Shown here one piece after another: positions 25,769-35,016 of a stretch of 64,000 bases of DNA (positions are counted from its first letter, which is position 1; the number at the start of each line of letters is the position of its first letter). The position numbers were made by a program, and so were the translations under genes. The notes below the pieces were generated by a model that worked only from the letters and a program-made list of their open reading frames with translations, ran no database searches and was not told where the DNA came from. Where the stretch lies: contig CALXQW010000013.1 in the NCBI GenBank assembly GCA_944390805.1, positions 1 to 64,000 of the forward strand. Direction: 5' to 3'. The DNA comes from an uncultured Opitutales bacterium. Its GTDB lineage: Bacteria > Verrucomicrobiota > Verrucomicrobiia > Opitutales > Intestinicryptomonadaceae.

Positions 25769-27691
25769 CTGAAGAAGTATATTCATTTTATATTACGCCT
25801 TCTTATAATATCTCAAATACTCATAGTAGTATGCTCGTGCGATAAAATTAATAGTAAAAATCGTTCAGATATCTCGGATGAGATCTCTGAAAAAATAAAA
25901 AAGAATTCTGAAAGTTTCGCCGACAATGAGATACAAAAGAAAATATGGCAAGAACGGCAAACTACGGCATATATGGAAATTAAAAACTACATTCCAAATA
26001 TTCCAATAGCCGACTATCTTAAGATAAAAAAGGATGCAGAGACAAATTTCCCTGAAGATTTTGAAAAGCAGTTAAAATTTATAACTGAACAAACAGGGGC
26101 AATACGCGAAATAGAAAAAATTAGAATATCGTATAAAAAATCGAGTTTTGAATTTGGTAAAAAGGTCGCCGAAAAATTTTATCCAAATGATAAAAGGGAA
26201 CAGTCTCTTATTCTGAGAGAATGGATAGATTTTTATGAAAATGTTATAGAGATGTCTAAGCAATTCGGTAGGGGAACTTTCAAAAAAATTCTTGAGACAG
26301 CCATAAATACGTCAGACGGCTATGTAAACCAAGCGCAATTATATGTACAAAACCAATACGAGGCTATGTTGTTTTTTAGAGAGTTAAAACCGTTTGATAT
26401 CCCAAAGGAACGTTTCGAGAAAACACTTAAAGAAGCCGAGATCAATTATCCTTTCGATTATGAAAAACGTAAAAAATCTGTTCAAGACAACCTTGTGAAA
26501 ATCAGGGAGGAAGAAAGAATTAAAAAATTTTCAAGAGAAAAGAAAATAATAGAAGATGCAAAGAAAAAAGCGAAACTTCTTTCTGACTCCCAATATGTAG
26601 AAAAAAACGGTATAAATAAAAATGAACTCTACAATTTCTTGAATGAAAACGTATTCACAAAGAAATACCAGATGGGGAAACCCTGTGTTGGAGTATACGC
26701 ACTATTTAAGGGGAAACCCGTTGTATTCTGCACAAAAGAATATATCGGGGATAGTATGCCTATAGTATTTTCAAACAGCAGAATGACAATAACATGTTCA
26801 AAAGCATATGTTGCTGCAAATTTACCTATAATTGCGTGTATTCCGGATAAGCAACCTCAGATAAAACCTGTTCTTAAGGTTGTTGATAACGAATCTTCCC
26901 CAAATATAATAGGGAAAGATCTCCTCATGTATAATCCTTATTCAAACATAATAGATATATCCTCTTTAAAGATAGTATCAGAGTCTCAAATGCACTATAA
27001 CGTAGAAAAAGATAACGGCATGAACAATTCGGTCATAATAGACTATGAAAATAAACTATTTATAGGAATAGCATTGGAATTATTCATACCAGGGATATTC
27101 GATAATACCGACAATAATTTTGTCACACTTACATCATTAGGATATGGATCTAAGATTCCAAATATAGAATCATTTGCTAGTGAATTAAATGATGAAGGAG
27201 GAACTCTAAGCGATTTGATAGAAAAACAAATATTTTATCCAAGAATAAACTCTATTTCTGAATGGGAACCTTTTGACTTTTCAAAGTTCAGGCGGCAAAA
27301 GGATAATATTATATTATTAACATCAAGAAATAATGATTTCCTATATTTCTTCCATCATAGGAATATTGGATACGCATTAAACAATGCTTCTTTGAATGCT
27401 GTTGCCAGAAAACATATGGGGCTTATACGAGGGTTAAAAAGATTAAATCTTGATGCCAGAACTATACAGGAAAGATATTACAAATATCTTCTGGATGTTG
27501 AATTTGAACTCAGTAAACATCTGAAAGATACAAGATGGAAAGAGCATTGTTATTCCATTAATAGAGATGAATTTATGTTCCAATATCTCTTACTCAAATC
27601 CATGTCGAAATATTTTTCAGATCATCTTAGAAGTGGAGATTACAATAAGTTCTTTAGGCAGGAAATAGGAGAATTACTATATAATATGTAA
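25769..27691 (+). CDS. Phase-variable large lipoprotein (OFF orientation; no standard start)
   Basis: Homologue of the 11730-13685 lipoprotein over its full length. The frame contains the signal L-K-K-Y-I-H-F-I-L-R-L-L then QILIVVCSC, with lipid-accepting Cys at 25838-25840. The only possible start left of the signal is CTG at 25769; the first ATG in frame is at 25973, far inside the homologous region (the residues before it, KKIWQERQTTAY, match KKDWIERQAKAW of the paralogue). So the gene as given is not normally translatable. In the flipped state it would start inside the segment and give 654 residues. Codons are strongly AT-rich. Function unknown; a surface-exposed, phase-varied role is inferred. 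Confidence 0.85.
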   Translation: MKKYIHFILRLLIISQILIVVCSCDKINSKNRSDISDEISEKIKKNSESFADNEIQKKIWQERQTTAYMEIKNYIPNIPIADYLKIKKDAETNFPEDFEKQLKFITEQTGAIREIEKIRISYKKSSFEFGKKVAEKFYPNDKREQSLILREWIDFYENVIEMSKQFGRGTFKKILETAINTSDGYVNQAQLYVQNQYEAMLFFRELKPFDIPKERFEKTLKEAEINYPFDYEKRKKSVQDNLVKIREEERIKKFSREKKIIEDAKKKAKLLSDSQYVEKNGINKNELYNFLNENVFTKKYQMGKPCVGVYALFKGKPVVFCTKEYIGDSMPIVFSNSRMTITCSKAYVAANLPIIACIPDKQPQIKPVLKVVDNESSPNIIGKDLLMYNPYSNIIDISSLKIVSESQMHYNVEKDNGMNNSVIIDYENKLFIGIALELFIPGIFDNTDNNFVTLTSLGYGSKIPNIESFASELNDEGGTLSDLIEKQIFYPRINSISEWEPFDFSKFRRQKDNIILLTSRNNDFLYFFHHRNIGYALNNASLNAVARKHMGLIRGLKRLNLDARTIQERYYKYLLDVEFELSKHLKDTRWKEHCYSINRDEFMFQYLLLKSMSKYFSDHLRSGDYNKFFRQEIGELLYNM

Positions 27692-27780
27692 ATCCTACGT
27701 TTATAAAGCTATTTTATTTTCCGAGGAAAAAGGACGTTTTTTTCTTGATAAAAATCAAGGGAAAAGCGACCATTTCTCCA

Positions 27781-28860
27781 ATGGGAAACATTTTTGGAAC
27801 TTTGTTTAGGGTGGCAACTTTCGGAGAGAGCCACGGCGCGGCGGTAGGGTGTGTCGTGGACGGTTGCCCGTCGAATTTGCCCCTCTCGGAAGAGGATATT
27901 CAGAAAGACTTAGACAGGCGCGCTCCGGGACAGAGTTCCATTACAACTCCGCGCAAAGAGGCTGATAAATGCCAGATACTCTCAGGCGTATATGAGGGCA
28001 AAACCCTAGGCACGCCAATCTGCGTGATTGTAAAAAACGAAAACCAGCACCCGAAGGACTATTCCGAAATAGCAAAACTTTGGAGACCATCTCACGCAGA
28101 CTACACCTACGATATGAAATTTGGCCTGCGCGATCCTCGCGGAGGCGGCAGAAGCTCTGCAAGGGAGACCATAGGCAGAGTTGCGGCGGCAGCCATAGCA
28201 AAAAAATTTTTATTCGGGGTTGAGATACGGGCATGGGTTGAGAGCGTAGGTTCTATATGCATGCCATATATGGAGAAAACCCCGACGCTTGAAGAGGTTG
28301 AGGCTTCTCCTGCACGTTGCCCAGACAAGGATACTTCCGCGCATATGGTGGAATTTATCAAGCGCGCAAAAGCCCAGTGCGACAGTCTTGGAGCTACTAT
28401 ACATTGCCGCATATCCGGAGTTCCCGTTGGCTGGGGCGAGCCGGTATTCGACAGGCTCGAGGCGGAACTTGCAAAAGCAATGTTGTCTATGCCTGCTGTT
28501 AAGGGCTTTGAGATAGGCTCCGGCTTTGCGGGAGCACGCATGACGGGAAGTACGCATAACGATATCTTCTACGCAAAAGACGGAAAAGTGCATACGCGCA
28601 CAAACAACGCTGGTGGAACGCTCGGCGGGATAAGCACGGGGGAAGACATTGATTTCAGGATAGCCCTAAAGCCCACAGCAACAATTTTAAAAGAACAGGA
28701 AACGCTCGATAAGAACTTAAATACGGTGAAGTTCAAGGGCATAGGCAGGCACGATCCCTGCGTGGCTCCGAGGGCGGTGCCCATAGTGGAAGCCATGGCG
28801 GCCCTCGTTCTTGCCGATATGAAACTAAAACAGCTTGCAAGAAAGGTACAATGCGAATGA
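27781..28860 (+). CDS. aroC: Chorismate synthase
   Basis: Last step of the shikimate pathway: EPSP to chorismate using reduced FMN. The ATG at 27781 gives the family start MGNIFGTLFRVATFGESHG; the frame is open from a TTG at 27745, which I consider too early. Signatures GESHG, GLRDPRGGGRSSARET and GRHDPCVAPRAVPIVEAM are present. Length is about 359 residues, normal. It is the first gene of a run on the plus strand, and its TGA overlaps the next ATG. Confidence 0.97.
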   Translation: MGNIFGTLFRVATFGESHGAAVGCVVDGCPSNLPLSEEDIQKDLDRRAPGQSSITTPRKEADKCQILSGVYEGKTLGTPICVIVKNENQHPKDYSEIAKLWRPSHADYTYDMKFGLRDPRGGGRSSARETIGRVAAAAIAKKFLFGVEIRAWVESVGSICMPYMEKTPTLEEVEASPARCPDKDTSAHMVEFIKRAKAQCDSLGATIHCRISGVPVGWGEPVFDRLEAELAKAMLSMPAVKGFEIGSGFAGARMTGSTHNDIFYAKDGKVHTRTNNAGGTLGGISTGEDIDFRIALKPTATILKEQETLDKNLNTVKFKGIGRHDPCVAPRAVPIVEAMAALVLADMKLKQLARKVQCE

Positions 28861-29651
28861 ATCCGATAAATGCATATCTGGTATTGGGAACTGTCGGCAG
28901 CGGCAGGCTTGGAACCGTTTACGACATAATGCAAAACGGTTTCATGGACGGATCGTTTACGGCGGTATTCGCCTCTGCGAACGAACCTAAAGGAGAGTTC
29001 GACGCAAAAATCTCCGACGCCGACAGCGGTGGGCTTATAACCTATGCGGATCATTCCGACGTTGTAAATACGCTTGAAGGGGCCGATGCCGGAAAGTTTA
29101 CAAACGTAATATATATAGCCGATTCCTCAAAGCCGCTATCCGAGGAGATAGAATTTTTCAAGAGCCTTTGCGACAAACGTATTTTGCATCTGTGCCGCAT
29201 ATGGGGCTTTATAGACTGCGAGCTGTTCTCTGCCGATTGGAACTTCTGCGAGCCGTATTTCGACGCGATAGCGCACTTTTCCGACTGTGTATTTCTTACG
29301 AACCGATCCGGGCTTGAGCCAAAACAGATAAACGCCATAAAGGCGCGCTACGAGAAAATGTGCCATCCGCATCTTTACATAATGGTAAAGAACGGATTCC
29401 ATGTTGACAATGCCTTGGAGATAACCATAGACGAGGCCCGCCGAATAAGCATGTATTTTGACGATTACGATCCGGTAGACGAGCTGGATCTGGACGAGGA
29501 CAACCTTCCGGAAGAGCCTTTCAATTTGGAACGCAAGCCCGACATTTACCTTCAGAAGGACGAGGGCGGCAAACTTTTAAAACCACTTCCAGATTTGCGT
29601 CCGTTGAGGGCGCGTTTGACAGATGAGAAACGAAAAAAGCAGGAAAACTAA
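28857..29651 (+). CDS. Conserved-looking hypothetical with P-loop-like N-terminus
   Basis: About 264 residues, no family recognised with confidence. The N-terminus LVLGTVGSGRLGTVYD looks like a loose nucleotide-binding loop, and CVFLTNRSGLE could be a base-recognition loop, so a CobW/GTPase-like fold is possible. The C-terminal 60 residues are acidic (DEARRISMYFDDYDPVDELDLDED) and then basic. The ATG at 28857 overlaps the aroC stop by ATGA; an ATG at 28851 is two codons earlier. The end overlaps hisC by 29 bp. Close coupling suggests expression with aroC and hisC. Confidence 0.7.
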   Translation: MNPINAYLVLGTVGSGRLGTVYDIMQNGFMDGSFTAVFASANEPKGEFDAKISDADSGGLITYADHSDVVNTLEGADAGKFTNVIYIADSSKPLSEEIEFFKSLCDKRILHLCRIWGFIDCELFSADWNFCEPYFDAIAHFSDCVFLTNRSGLEPKQINAIKARYEKMCHPHLYIMVKNGFHVDNALEITIDEARRISMYFDDYDPVDELDLDEDNLPEEPFNLERKPDIYLQKDEGGKLLKPLPDLRPLRARLTDEKRKKQEN

Positions 29652-30789
29652 GCCTTCCGCAAAAAGAGGCGGAAAAAGTGAAAATATTTTCGACGCAAAC
29701 CTCTTTGCAGCAAAATCGGTGAGGGGGCTTAAAGCTTATGTGCCCGGAGAGCAGCCTTCAGGCGGCGGCTGGGTTAAGTTGAATACAAACGAATTCCCCT
29801 ACCCGCCTTCGCCCAAGGTTGCAAAGGCAATTATTGCAGAGCTAAAAGGCAAACGCTATGGTAATTTGCGCCTTTATCCAAATCCGGAAAGCCGCGTCTT
29901 GCGCAAAGCGGTGGCTGAGCATTTCGGCCTGGAGGAAAAGAACGCAATAATAGGCAACGGCAGCGACGACATCTTGAACTTGGCGGTTCGCGCGTTTTCA
30001 GATTCAAGCCTAAGAATTGGAGCCATGAGCCTAAGCTACAGTCTGTATCCGGTTCTGGCTAATATTCAGGGGGCAAAATACGAAGAGTTTGATTTCGGCA
30101 AGAATTTTGCCATTCCGATAAAGCGCATATGCGAGTCTGGCGTAAACATATTTTTTCTGACAAGCCCAAATGCGCCTACAGCGCATGGATTTGAGCTGTC
30201 GCAGGTGGAGAAGCTGCTGAAGAGTTTCAAGGGGCTTGTTCTCATAGATGAGGCGTACGCTCCGTTTTGCAGATACGGTTCTGCGGCGAAGTTGGTGAAG
30301 AAATATAAGAATGCCATAGTTTCAAGCACAATGTCTAAAGGTTGGGCGCTCGCGGGAATGCGCGTGGGCTGGGCGCTCGCCAACGAAGAGATAATAGGAG
30401 TGTTGGACAAAGTGCGCGACAGCTACAATGTGGACCGTCTTGCCCAAGCCGCTGCGCTTGCCGCCATAAAGGACAAACCTTATTACAAGCGGCTCTGCGC
30501 AAAAATAATGTCGACCAGAACAGACACGGAAAAATTCCTGGATAAGATAGGTTTTGAACACATTCCAAGCAGCGCAAATTTCATACTTGCGCGCCCCGTT
30601 GTAAACGGTAGACACGGCGCAGATATGGCGGAAGGTTTGTTTGAGCATTTAAAGAAAGACAAGATATTGGTAAGATATTTCGCATCCGACAAGCGCGTTA
30701 ACGACTCGCTTAGGATTACGGTAGGCACGCCGGAGGAGATGAAAAAATTCAAGGAGAGCGTAAGAAAATGGATAGAGTCTCAAAAGTAG
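29623..30789 (+). CDS. hisC: Histidinol-phosphate aminotransferase
   Basis: PLP-dependent class I/II aminotransferase of 388 residues acting in histidine synthesis. The PLP lysine is in [17 protein letters not shown]; other marks are [11 protein letters not shown] near the N-terminus, [15 protein letters not shown], and the [11 protein letters not shown] and [10 protein letters not shown] motifs. Family members also accept aromatic amino acids. The first 30 residues are basic and poorly conserved, so the start is not fixed; it overlaps the preceding gene. hisB starts inside its 3' end (22-bp overlap). Confidence 0.93.
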   Translation: MRNEKSRKTKPSAKRGGKSENIFDANLFAAKSVRGLKAYVPGEQPSGGGWVKLNTNEFPYPPSPKVAKAIIAELKGKRYGNLRLYPNPESRVLRKAVAEHFGLEEKNAIIGNGSDDILNLAVRAFSDSSLRIGAMSLSYSLYPVLANIQGAKYEEFDFGKNFAIPIKRICESGVNIFFLTSPNAPTAHGFELSQVEKLLKSFKGLVLIDEAYAPFCRYGSAAKLVKKYKNAIVSSTMSKGWALAGMRVGWALANEEIIGVLDKVRDSYNVDRLAQAAALAAIKDKPYYKRLCAKIMSTRTDTEKFLDKIGFEHIPSSANFILARPVVNGRHGADMAEGLFEHLKKDKILVRYFASDKRVNDSLRITVGTPEEMKKFKESVRKWIESQK

Positions 30790-31361
30790 AAAGAAACACA
30801 AAGGAAACCCAGATAAGCCTGCAAATAAATCTGGACGGGCGCGGGGAATACAGCGTGGACACGGGCATACCGTTCTTCAACCATATGTTGGAGCTTTTTG
30901 CAAGGCACGGGCTTTTCGACCTGACGCTCAAGGCCCGCGGAGACATAGACATAGACTATCACCATACCGTAGAAGATGTTGGACTTGCGCTTGGAATGGC
31001 AGTCAAAGAGGCGGTTGGAGACAAGGCTGGCATGAACAGGTACGGATTTTTTATACTGCCGATGGACGAAACTTTAGTTCGCTGTGCATTGGATTTGTCA
31101 AACAGGCCGTATCTTGTATACAATGCGCCGACCGACAATCTTGCGTGGGTCAGAGACTTTAATTTATCTCTTGTAAAGGAGTTTTTCCAGGCGTTTGCAA
31201 ACGAGGCTGGCGCAAATTTGCACATAGAACTTGAATACGGCAACGAGCCGCACCACATAGCGGAGGGGATCTTCAAATGTTTTGCAAGAGCGCTCGATAT
31301 GGCAACGCTAAGGGATCCACGCCGCGGAAACAACCTTCCCACAACGAAGGGAAGCATATAA
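30768..31361 (+). CDS. hisB: Imidazoleglycerol-phosphate dehydratase
   Basis: A 197-residue monofunctional enzyme (no phosphatase domain) that makes imidazoleacetol phosphate, the substrate of HisC. The manganese-binding His/Glu motifs are clear: [23 protein letters not shown], and [25 protein letters not shown] at the N-terminus and [15 protein letters not shown] at the end are typical. The start overlaps hisC by 22 bp, and hisH follows after one base. Confidence 0.97.
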   Translation: MDRVSKVERNTKETQISLQINLDGRGEYSVDTGIPFFNHMLELFARHGLFDLTLKARGDIDIDYHHTVEDVGLALGMAVKEAVGDKAGMNRYGFFILPMDETLVRCALDLSNRPYLVYNAPTDNLAWVRDFNLSLVKEFFQAFANEAGANLHIELEYGNEPHHIAEGIFKCFARALDMATLRDPRRGNNLPTTKGSI

Positions 31362-31362
31362 T

Positions 31363-32013
31363 ATGGCAGCAAATAGAAAAGCGGCGGTAATAGACTACGG
31401 AATGGGAAACCTGCGCAGCGTATTGAGAGCCTGGCAGGCGGTCGGGGCCGATGCGCGTCTTGTGGACAGGCCTGATTTGGTTTCGGACGACGACATCCTC
31501 ATATTTCCCGGCCAAGGAGCTATAGCCGATGCCATGCGCCTTTTGAAGCAGACTAAATTTGACTCTTTGATACGCGAATGGATATCTGCCGACAAGCCAT
31601 TTTTTGGGATATGCCTTGGGCTTCAGGCGCTGTTTGAATATTCTGAAGAGGGCGGTGGCGTTGAAGGGCTGGGGGTTTTCAAAGGGCGCGTAAGAAGGTT
31701 GAATCCGGCTGGCGGGTTAAAGGTGCCCCATATGGGCTGGGATAATGTGAATTTTAAGATGGGCATAAACAGCGCCATGCTTAAAGGCATATCTCCAGAC
31801 GACCAGTTTTATTTTGTGCACAGCTACTGTGTGGAAACTCCACAAGAAGACATAGTCTGGGGAACAACGCAATACGGCAATGATACTTTTGTAAGCGCCA
31901 TATCGAGGGGAAATTTGGTTGCGTGCCAATTCCATCCGGAGAAGAGCCAATCAAAAGGATTAATGCTATACCGAAATTTTCTTGAGTTTTTGGCGGGAAA
32001 GGCAAGTATTTAG
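31363..32013 (+). CDS. hisH: Imidazole glycerol phosphate synthase, glutaminase subunit
   Basis: A 216-residue class I glutamine amidotransferase that supplies ammonia to HisF. Catalytic Cys is in [10 protein letters not shown], and the His-Glu pair is in [20 protein letters not shown] at the start is standard. HisF itself is not in the window. The gene begins 2 bp after hisB and ends 6 bp before gltA. Confidence 0.97.
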   Translation: MAANRKAAVIDYGMGNLRSVLRAWQAVGADARLVDRPDLVSDDDILIFPGQGAIADAMRLLKQTKFDSLIREWISADKPFFGICLGLQALFEYSEEGGGVEGLGVFKGRVRRLNPAGGLKVPHMGWDNVNFKMGINSAMLKGISPDDQFYFVHSYCVETPQEDIVWGTTQYGNDTFVSAISRGNLVACQFHPEKSQSKGLMLYRNFLEFLAGKASI

Positions 32014-32018
32014 GTCTT

Positions 32019-33431
32019 ATGGCAGACTCTAAAGATACATCAAAGGCGGCCTCGGGCGAGATTGCCAAAATAGAGCTTGGCGGAAAGACCTACGACTTTC
32101 CCGTTGTAATAGGTACGGAGGGCGAAAAGGGAATAGATATAAGTACCCTTCGCTCGCGCACCGGGTATATAACTTTGGACGAGGGATTTGCCAATACGGG
32201 TTCGTGCGAGAGCAAGATAACATACATAGACGGAGAAAGGGGGCGTCTATGCTACCGCGGCATACCCATAGAGGTAATGGCGGAAAACTCCACGTTCATA
32301 GAGACAGCGTACCTCATAATATACGGAGACTTGCCGACGCGCCGCCAGATGAGCGATTTTTCCCAAAAGGTATTGCGCAATGCAAATCTGCACGAGGCAA
32401 TGCTGCATTTCTTCGAGGGGGCGTTTCCATTTACGGCGCACCCTATGAGCATACTGTCAAGCCTGTTAAACTCATTGGGGTGCTATTATCCGAATATGGT
32501 CACGAACGACCGCGAGAAAGACTTGGAGTCTTTCGACGACGCTGCTGCGCTATTGCTCAGCAAGGTAAGGACCATAGCGGCTATGACATACCGCATGAAA
32601 AATGGCCTACCGCTGATATATCCAAAGAAGGATTTGGGGTACAGCCAGAACTTCCTGCACATGATGTTCTCGGAACCCTATCACGAGTATTATCCGCATG
32701 ACGATGTCACAAAGGCGCTGGACTTGATATTGCTTTTGCATTCCGACCACGAGCAGAATTGCTCTACATCAACCGTAAGAATGGTTGCCTCGAGCGGAGC
32801 AAATTTGTTTGCGTCGGTATCGGCAGGTGTATGCGCGCTATGGGGGCCATTGCATGGCGGAGCGAACATGGCAGTTATAAAGATGCTTGAGGAGATACAT
32901 CGCGACGGAGACGATGGAACGCGCTTCATAGAGGCGGCAAAGACTGGTAAGGCTCGTCTGATGGGCTTTGGACACAGAATATACAAAAGTTACGATCCGC
33001 GCGCTAAGATATTAAGCGAGGCTGCCGATAAGGTTTTCCATGTGATGCGCAAGAAGAAGGATCCGCTTTTGGAGATAGCAAAGAGGCTTGAGGAGAAAGC
33101 TCGGAGCGATCCGTATTTCATAGACAGGAATTTGTATCCGAATGTGGACTTCTACAGCGGCACGATACTAAAATCTATAGGGCTTCCAACAGACATGTTT
33201 ACCGTGCTGTTTGCCATAGGCAGAATGCCCGGGTGGATAGCCCACTGGCGCGAGGTTGCAACAAAGCCTAAGAGCAAAATTATAAGGCCGCGGCAGATTT
33301 ACCAAGGAGAAGTAAACAAGCCGTATATCAAGGTTAGAAATAGAGACGCGGAAGATGAGAAGGATTACGAGTCGGACGTGTCGAAGTCGGAAGGCTACGG
33401 GGCGGCGGAAAATGCCTCATTCAAGGCCTAA
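32019..33431 (+). CDS. gltA: Citrate synthase
   Basis: A 470-residue type II-like citrate synthase (oxaloacetate + acetyl-CoA to citrate). Recognisable parts are [25 protein letters not shown], the catalytic His regions [13 protein letters not shown] and [15 protein letters not shown], and the Asp/Arg region [16 protein letters not shown]. The last 30 residues are acidic and extend beyond the usual end. It closes the aroC-his run and is followed by a strong terminator. Being joined to amino-acid genes suggests carbon supply for biosynthesis. Confidence 0.97.
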   Translation: MADSKDTSKAASGEIAKIELGGKTYDFPVVIGTEGEKGIDISTLRSRTGYITLDEGFANTGSCESKITYIDGERGRLCYRGIPIEVMAENSTFIETAYLIIYGDLPTRRQMSDFSQKVLRNANLHEAMLHFFEGAFPFTAHPMSILSSLLNSLGCYYPNMVTNDREKDLESFDDAAALLLSKVRTIAAMTYRMKNGLPLIYPKKDLGYSQNFLHMMFSEPYHEYYPHDDVTKALDLILLLHSDHEQNCSTSTVRMVASSGANLFASVSAGVCALWGPLHGGANMAVIKMLEEIHRDGDDGTRFIEAAKTGKARLMGFGHRIYKSYDPRAKILSEAADKVFHVMRKKKDPLLEIAKRLEEKARSDPYFIDRNLYPNVDFYSGTILKSIGLPTDMFTVLFAIGRMPGWIAHWREVATKPKSKIIRPRQIYQGEVNKPYIKVRNRDAEDEKDYESDVSKSEGYGAAENASFKA

Positions 33432-33447
33432 TTCTTGAGATTTTGGC

Positions 33448-33490
33448 TTGCCGGAGAAATCTGAATTTCTCCGGCAATATTGCTTTTTTT
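33448..33490 (+). terminator. Strong intrinsic terminator after gltA
   Basis: A perfect 13-bp stem (33448-33460 with 33465-33477; CCGGAG/CTCCGG core) and a CTGA loop, then seven T at 33484-33490. It ends the aroC-gltA unit. Confidence 0.9.
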
Positions 33491-33593
33491 GCCTAGATGG
33501 AGCAATTCCATGCAATATGTTTTGTCGGGGAACAAAAAAATTGGATTGCCCGTCTAATAAAAGTTGGAAAAATTACGATAAATCGCATTTAAA

Positions 33594-34262
33594 ATGAATT
33601 TTTTAATACTGATACTCATACCTATTATAGTGGGCGTGTATGCGCAGATGAGGATATCGTCGGCTTATGCGAAGAATTCGCAGATACGCTCGCGGGCTGG
33701 ATATACGGGCGCGCAGGCAGCGCGCGCGGTGCTAGATAGCGCCGGCATTACGGATGTATCCATAGAAAAGATAGGCGGGCATTTGTCGGATCACTATGAT
33801 CCTACAAGAAAAGTTCTGGCGCTGTCGGCGGAAAATTACGACGGAACATCTCTTGCCGCTATAGGAGTAGCTGCACATGAAGCCGGACATGCAATACAGC
33901 ACGCGCAAGGTTATGCTCCGCTTAAGCTGAGAATGTCTCTTATACCAATTACAACTTTTGCATCGCAGTTGCTGCCGATAGTGATGCTTGGAGGATTTTT
34001 TCTATTTCACAGCTATACGGCAATATGGCTGGGAATAGCCATATATCTGGTACTTACAATATTCCAGCTGGTGACGCTACCGGTTGAATTCAACGCCTCG
34101 GAAAGGGCAAAAAGAAGGCTTTCCGCGCTCGGATTGGCGGACGGAGAAGAGATAAGCGGCGTGGAAGAGACGCTCGACGCGGCGGCATTTACCTATGTTG
34201 CGGCATTCATATCGAGCTTGGGCTGGCTGCTGTATCTGGTATCTATGACAAGGGAGAGATAA
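33594..34262 (+). CDS. YugP-type membrane zinc metallopeptidase
   Basis: A 222-residue integral membrane protein of the neutral zinc metallopeptidase (YugP) family. The active-site motif HEAGHAIQHA is in the middle; GHLSDHYDPTRKVLALS before it is typical. Hydrophobic helices lie at the N-terminus (FLILILIPIIVGVYA), after the motif (two segments, about 122-160) and at the C-terminus (AAFISSLGWLLYLVSM). Its natural substrates are unknown. It lies just upstream of grpE with a 4-bp gap, so it belongs to a chaperone-linked operon, which suggests membrane protein quality control. Confidence 0.9.
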   Translation: MNFLILILIPIIVGVYAQMRISSAYAKNSQIRSRAGYTGAQAARAVLDSAGITDVSIEKIGGHLSDHYDPTRKVLALSAENYDGTSLAAIGVAAHEAGHAIQHAQGYAPLKLRMSLIPITTFASQLLPIVMLGGFFLFHSYTAIWLGIAIYLVLTIFQLVTLPVEFNASERAKRRLSALGLADGEEISGVEETLDAAAFTYVAAFISSLGWLLYLVSMTRER

Positions 34263-34266
34263 ATTT

Positions 34267-34998
34267 ATGAAAGATAAAGATTTAAAGAACGCAAAGAAAC
34301 AGCAGGCAGAGCCTGAAAACGGAGAATGTCGCTGCAAGCATGAAGGGAAGAATTCCGATAAGGCCTGCGGAGACAACGATAAGGAACACAAATGCTGCCG
34401 GGAAGAATCCGGGGAGCATGAGGAGTGCAAATGCCACAATCATCATGGGCATGGAGGCACATGCTGCCACGAGGCAGATAAAGAGGCAGGCGATGGCTCC
34501 TACCAATGCAAGCATGACAAAAATGCAGACTCCGATCTTTTAAAGAAGCTCGATGAAGCAACAGCTGCGGCCACAAAGAACAGAGACTTATACATGAGGG
34601 CTGTTGCTGATTTGGAGAACTATCGCCGCAAGGTGCAAAGGGAGAAGGAAGAGCTTTCAAAGTTTGCGATATCACCTTTAGTGGAGTCTTTATTGCCGTC
34701 GCTTGACACCTTGGCAATGGCCATAGGCGGACTTGAAAGTAATCCGGCAACAAAGACATATGCGGAAGGCCTGGTCATGGTTGACAAGCAGGTAAAGAAG
34801 GTTTTGGAGTCATTTGGGGTTAAGGAGATAGACCCTATGGGGCAAGATTTTGACCCTAACAACGCAGAATGTGTTGCGCATGAACCCAGCGCGGAAGTTC
34901 CCGAAGGGAAAGTAATGGGAGTTATGCGTTTGGGATATTCGCTAAACGGCAGGCTGATCCGGCCGGCGAGCGTTGTGGTATCCAAAGGGGAGATTTAA
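34267..34998 (+). CDS. grpE: GrpE nucleotide exchange factor with Cys/His-rich N-terminal extension
   Basis: Residues about 90-243 are a normal GrpE: long helix YMRAVADLENYRRKVQREKE, four-helix part, and the beta domain DPMGQDFDPNNAECVAH…GVMRLGYSLNGRLIRPASVVV. It releases ADP from DnaK. The first 85 residues are unusual: ten Cys and nine His, in pairs such as CRC, CC, CKCHNHHGH and TCCH, within a highly charged stretch. This looks like a metal-binding or redox-sensitive tail added to the disordered N-terminus of GrpE. It starts 4 bp after the peptidase gene and precedes dnaJ by 18 bp. dnaK is not in the window. Confidence 0.95.
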   Translation: MKDKDLKNAKKQQAEPENGECRCKHEGKNSDKACGDNDKEHKCCREESGEHEECKCHNHHGHGGTCCHEADKEAGDGSYQCKHDKNADSDLLKKLDEATAAATKNRDLYMRAVADLENYRRKVQREKEELSKFAISPLVESLLPSLDTLAMAIGGLESNPATKTYAEGLVMVDKQVKKVLESFGVKEIDPMGQDFDPNNAECVAHEPSAEVPEGKVMGVMRLGYSLNGRLIRPASVVVSKGEI

Positions 34999-35016
34999 GG
35001 TTAGGAGAAAATTCCT

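Noticed and set aside
25628-25786. Longer minus-strand frame (68 codons in all) across the whole switch
   Set aside because: Its first part starts outside the right repeat and has no protein-like character; only the last 15 codons with GAGG-ATG make sense, as the movable start of the lipoprotein.
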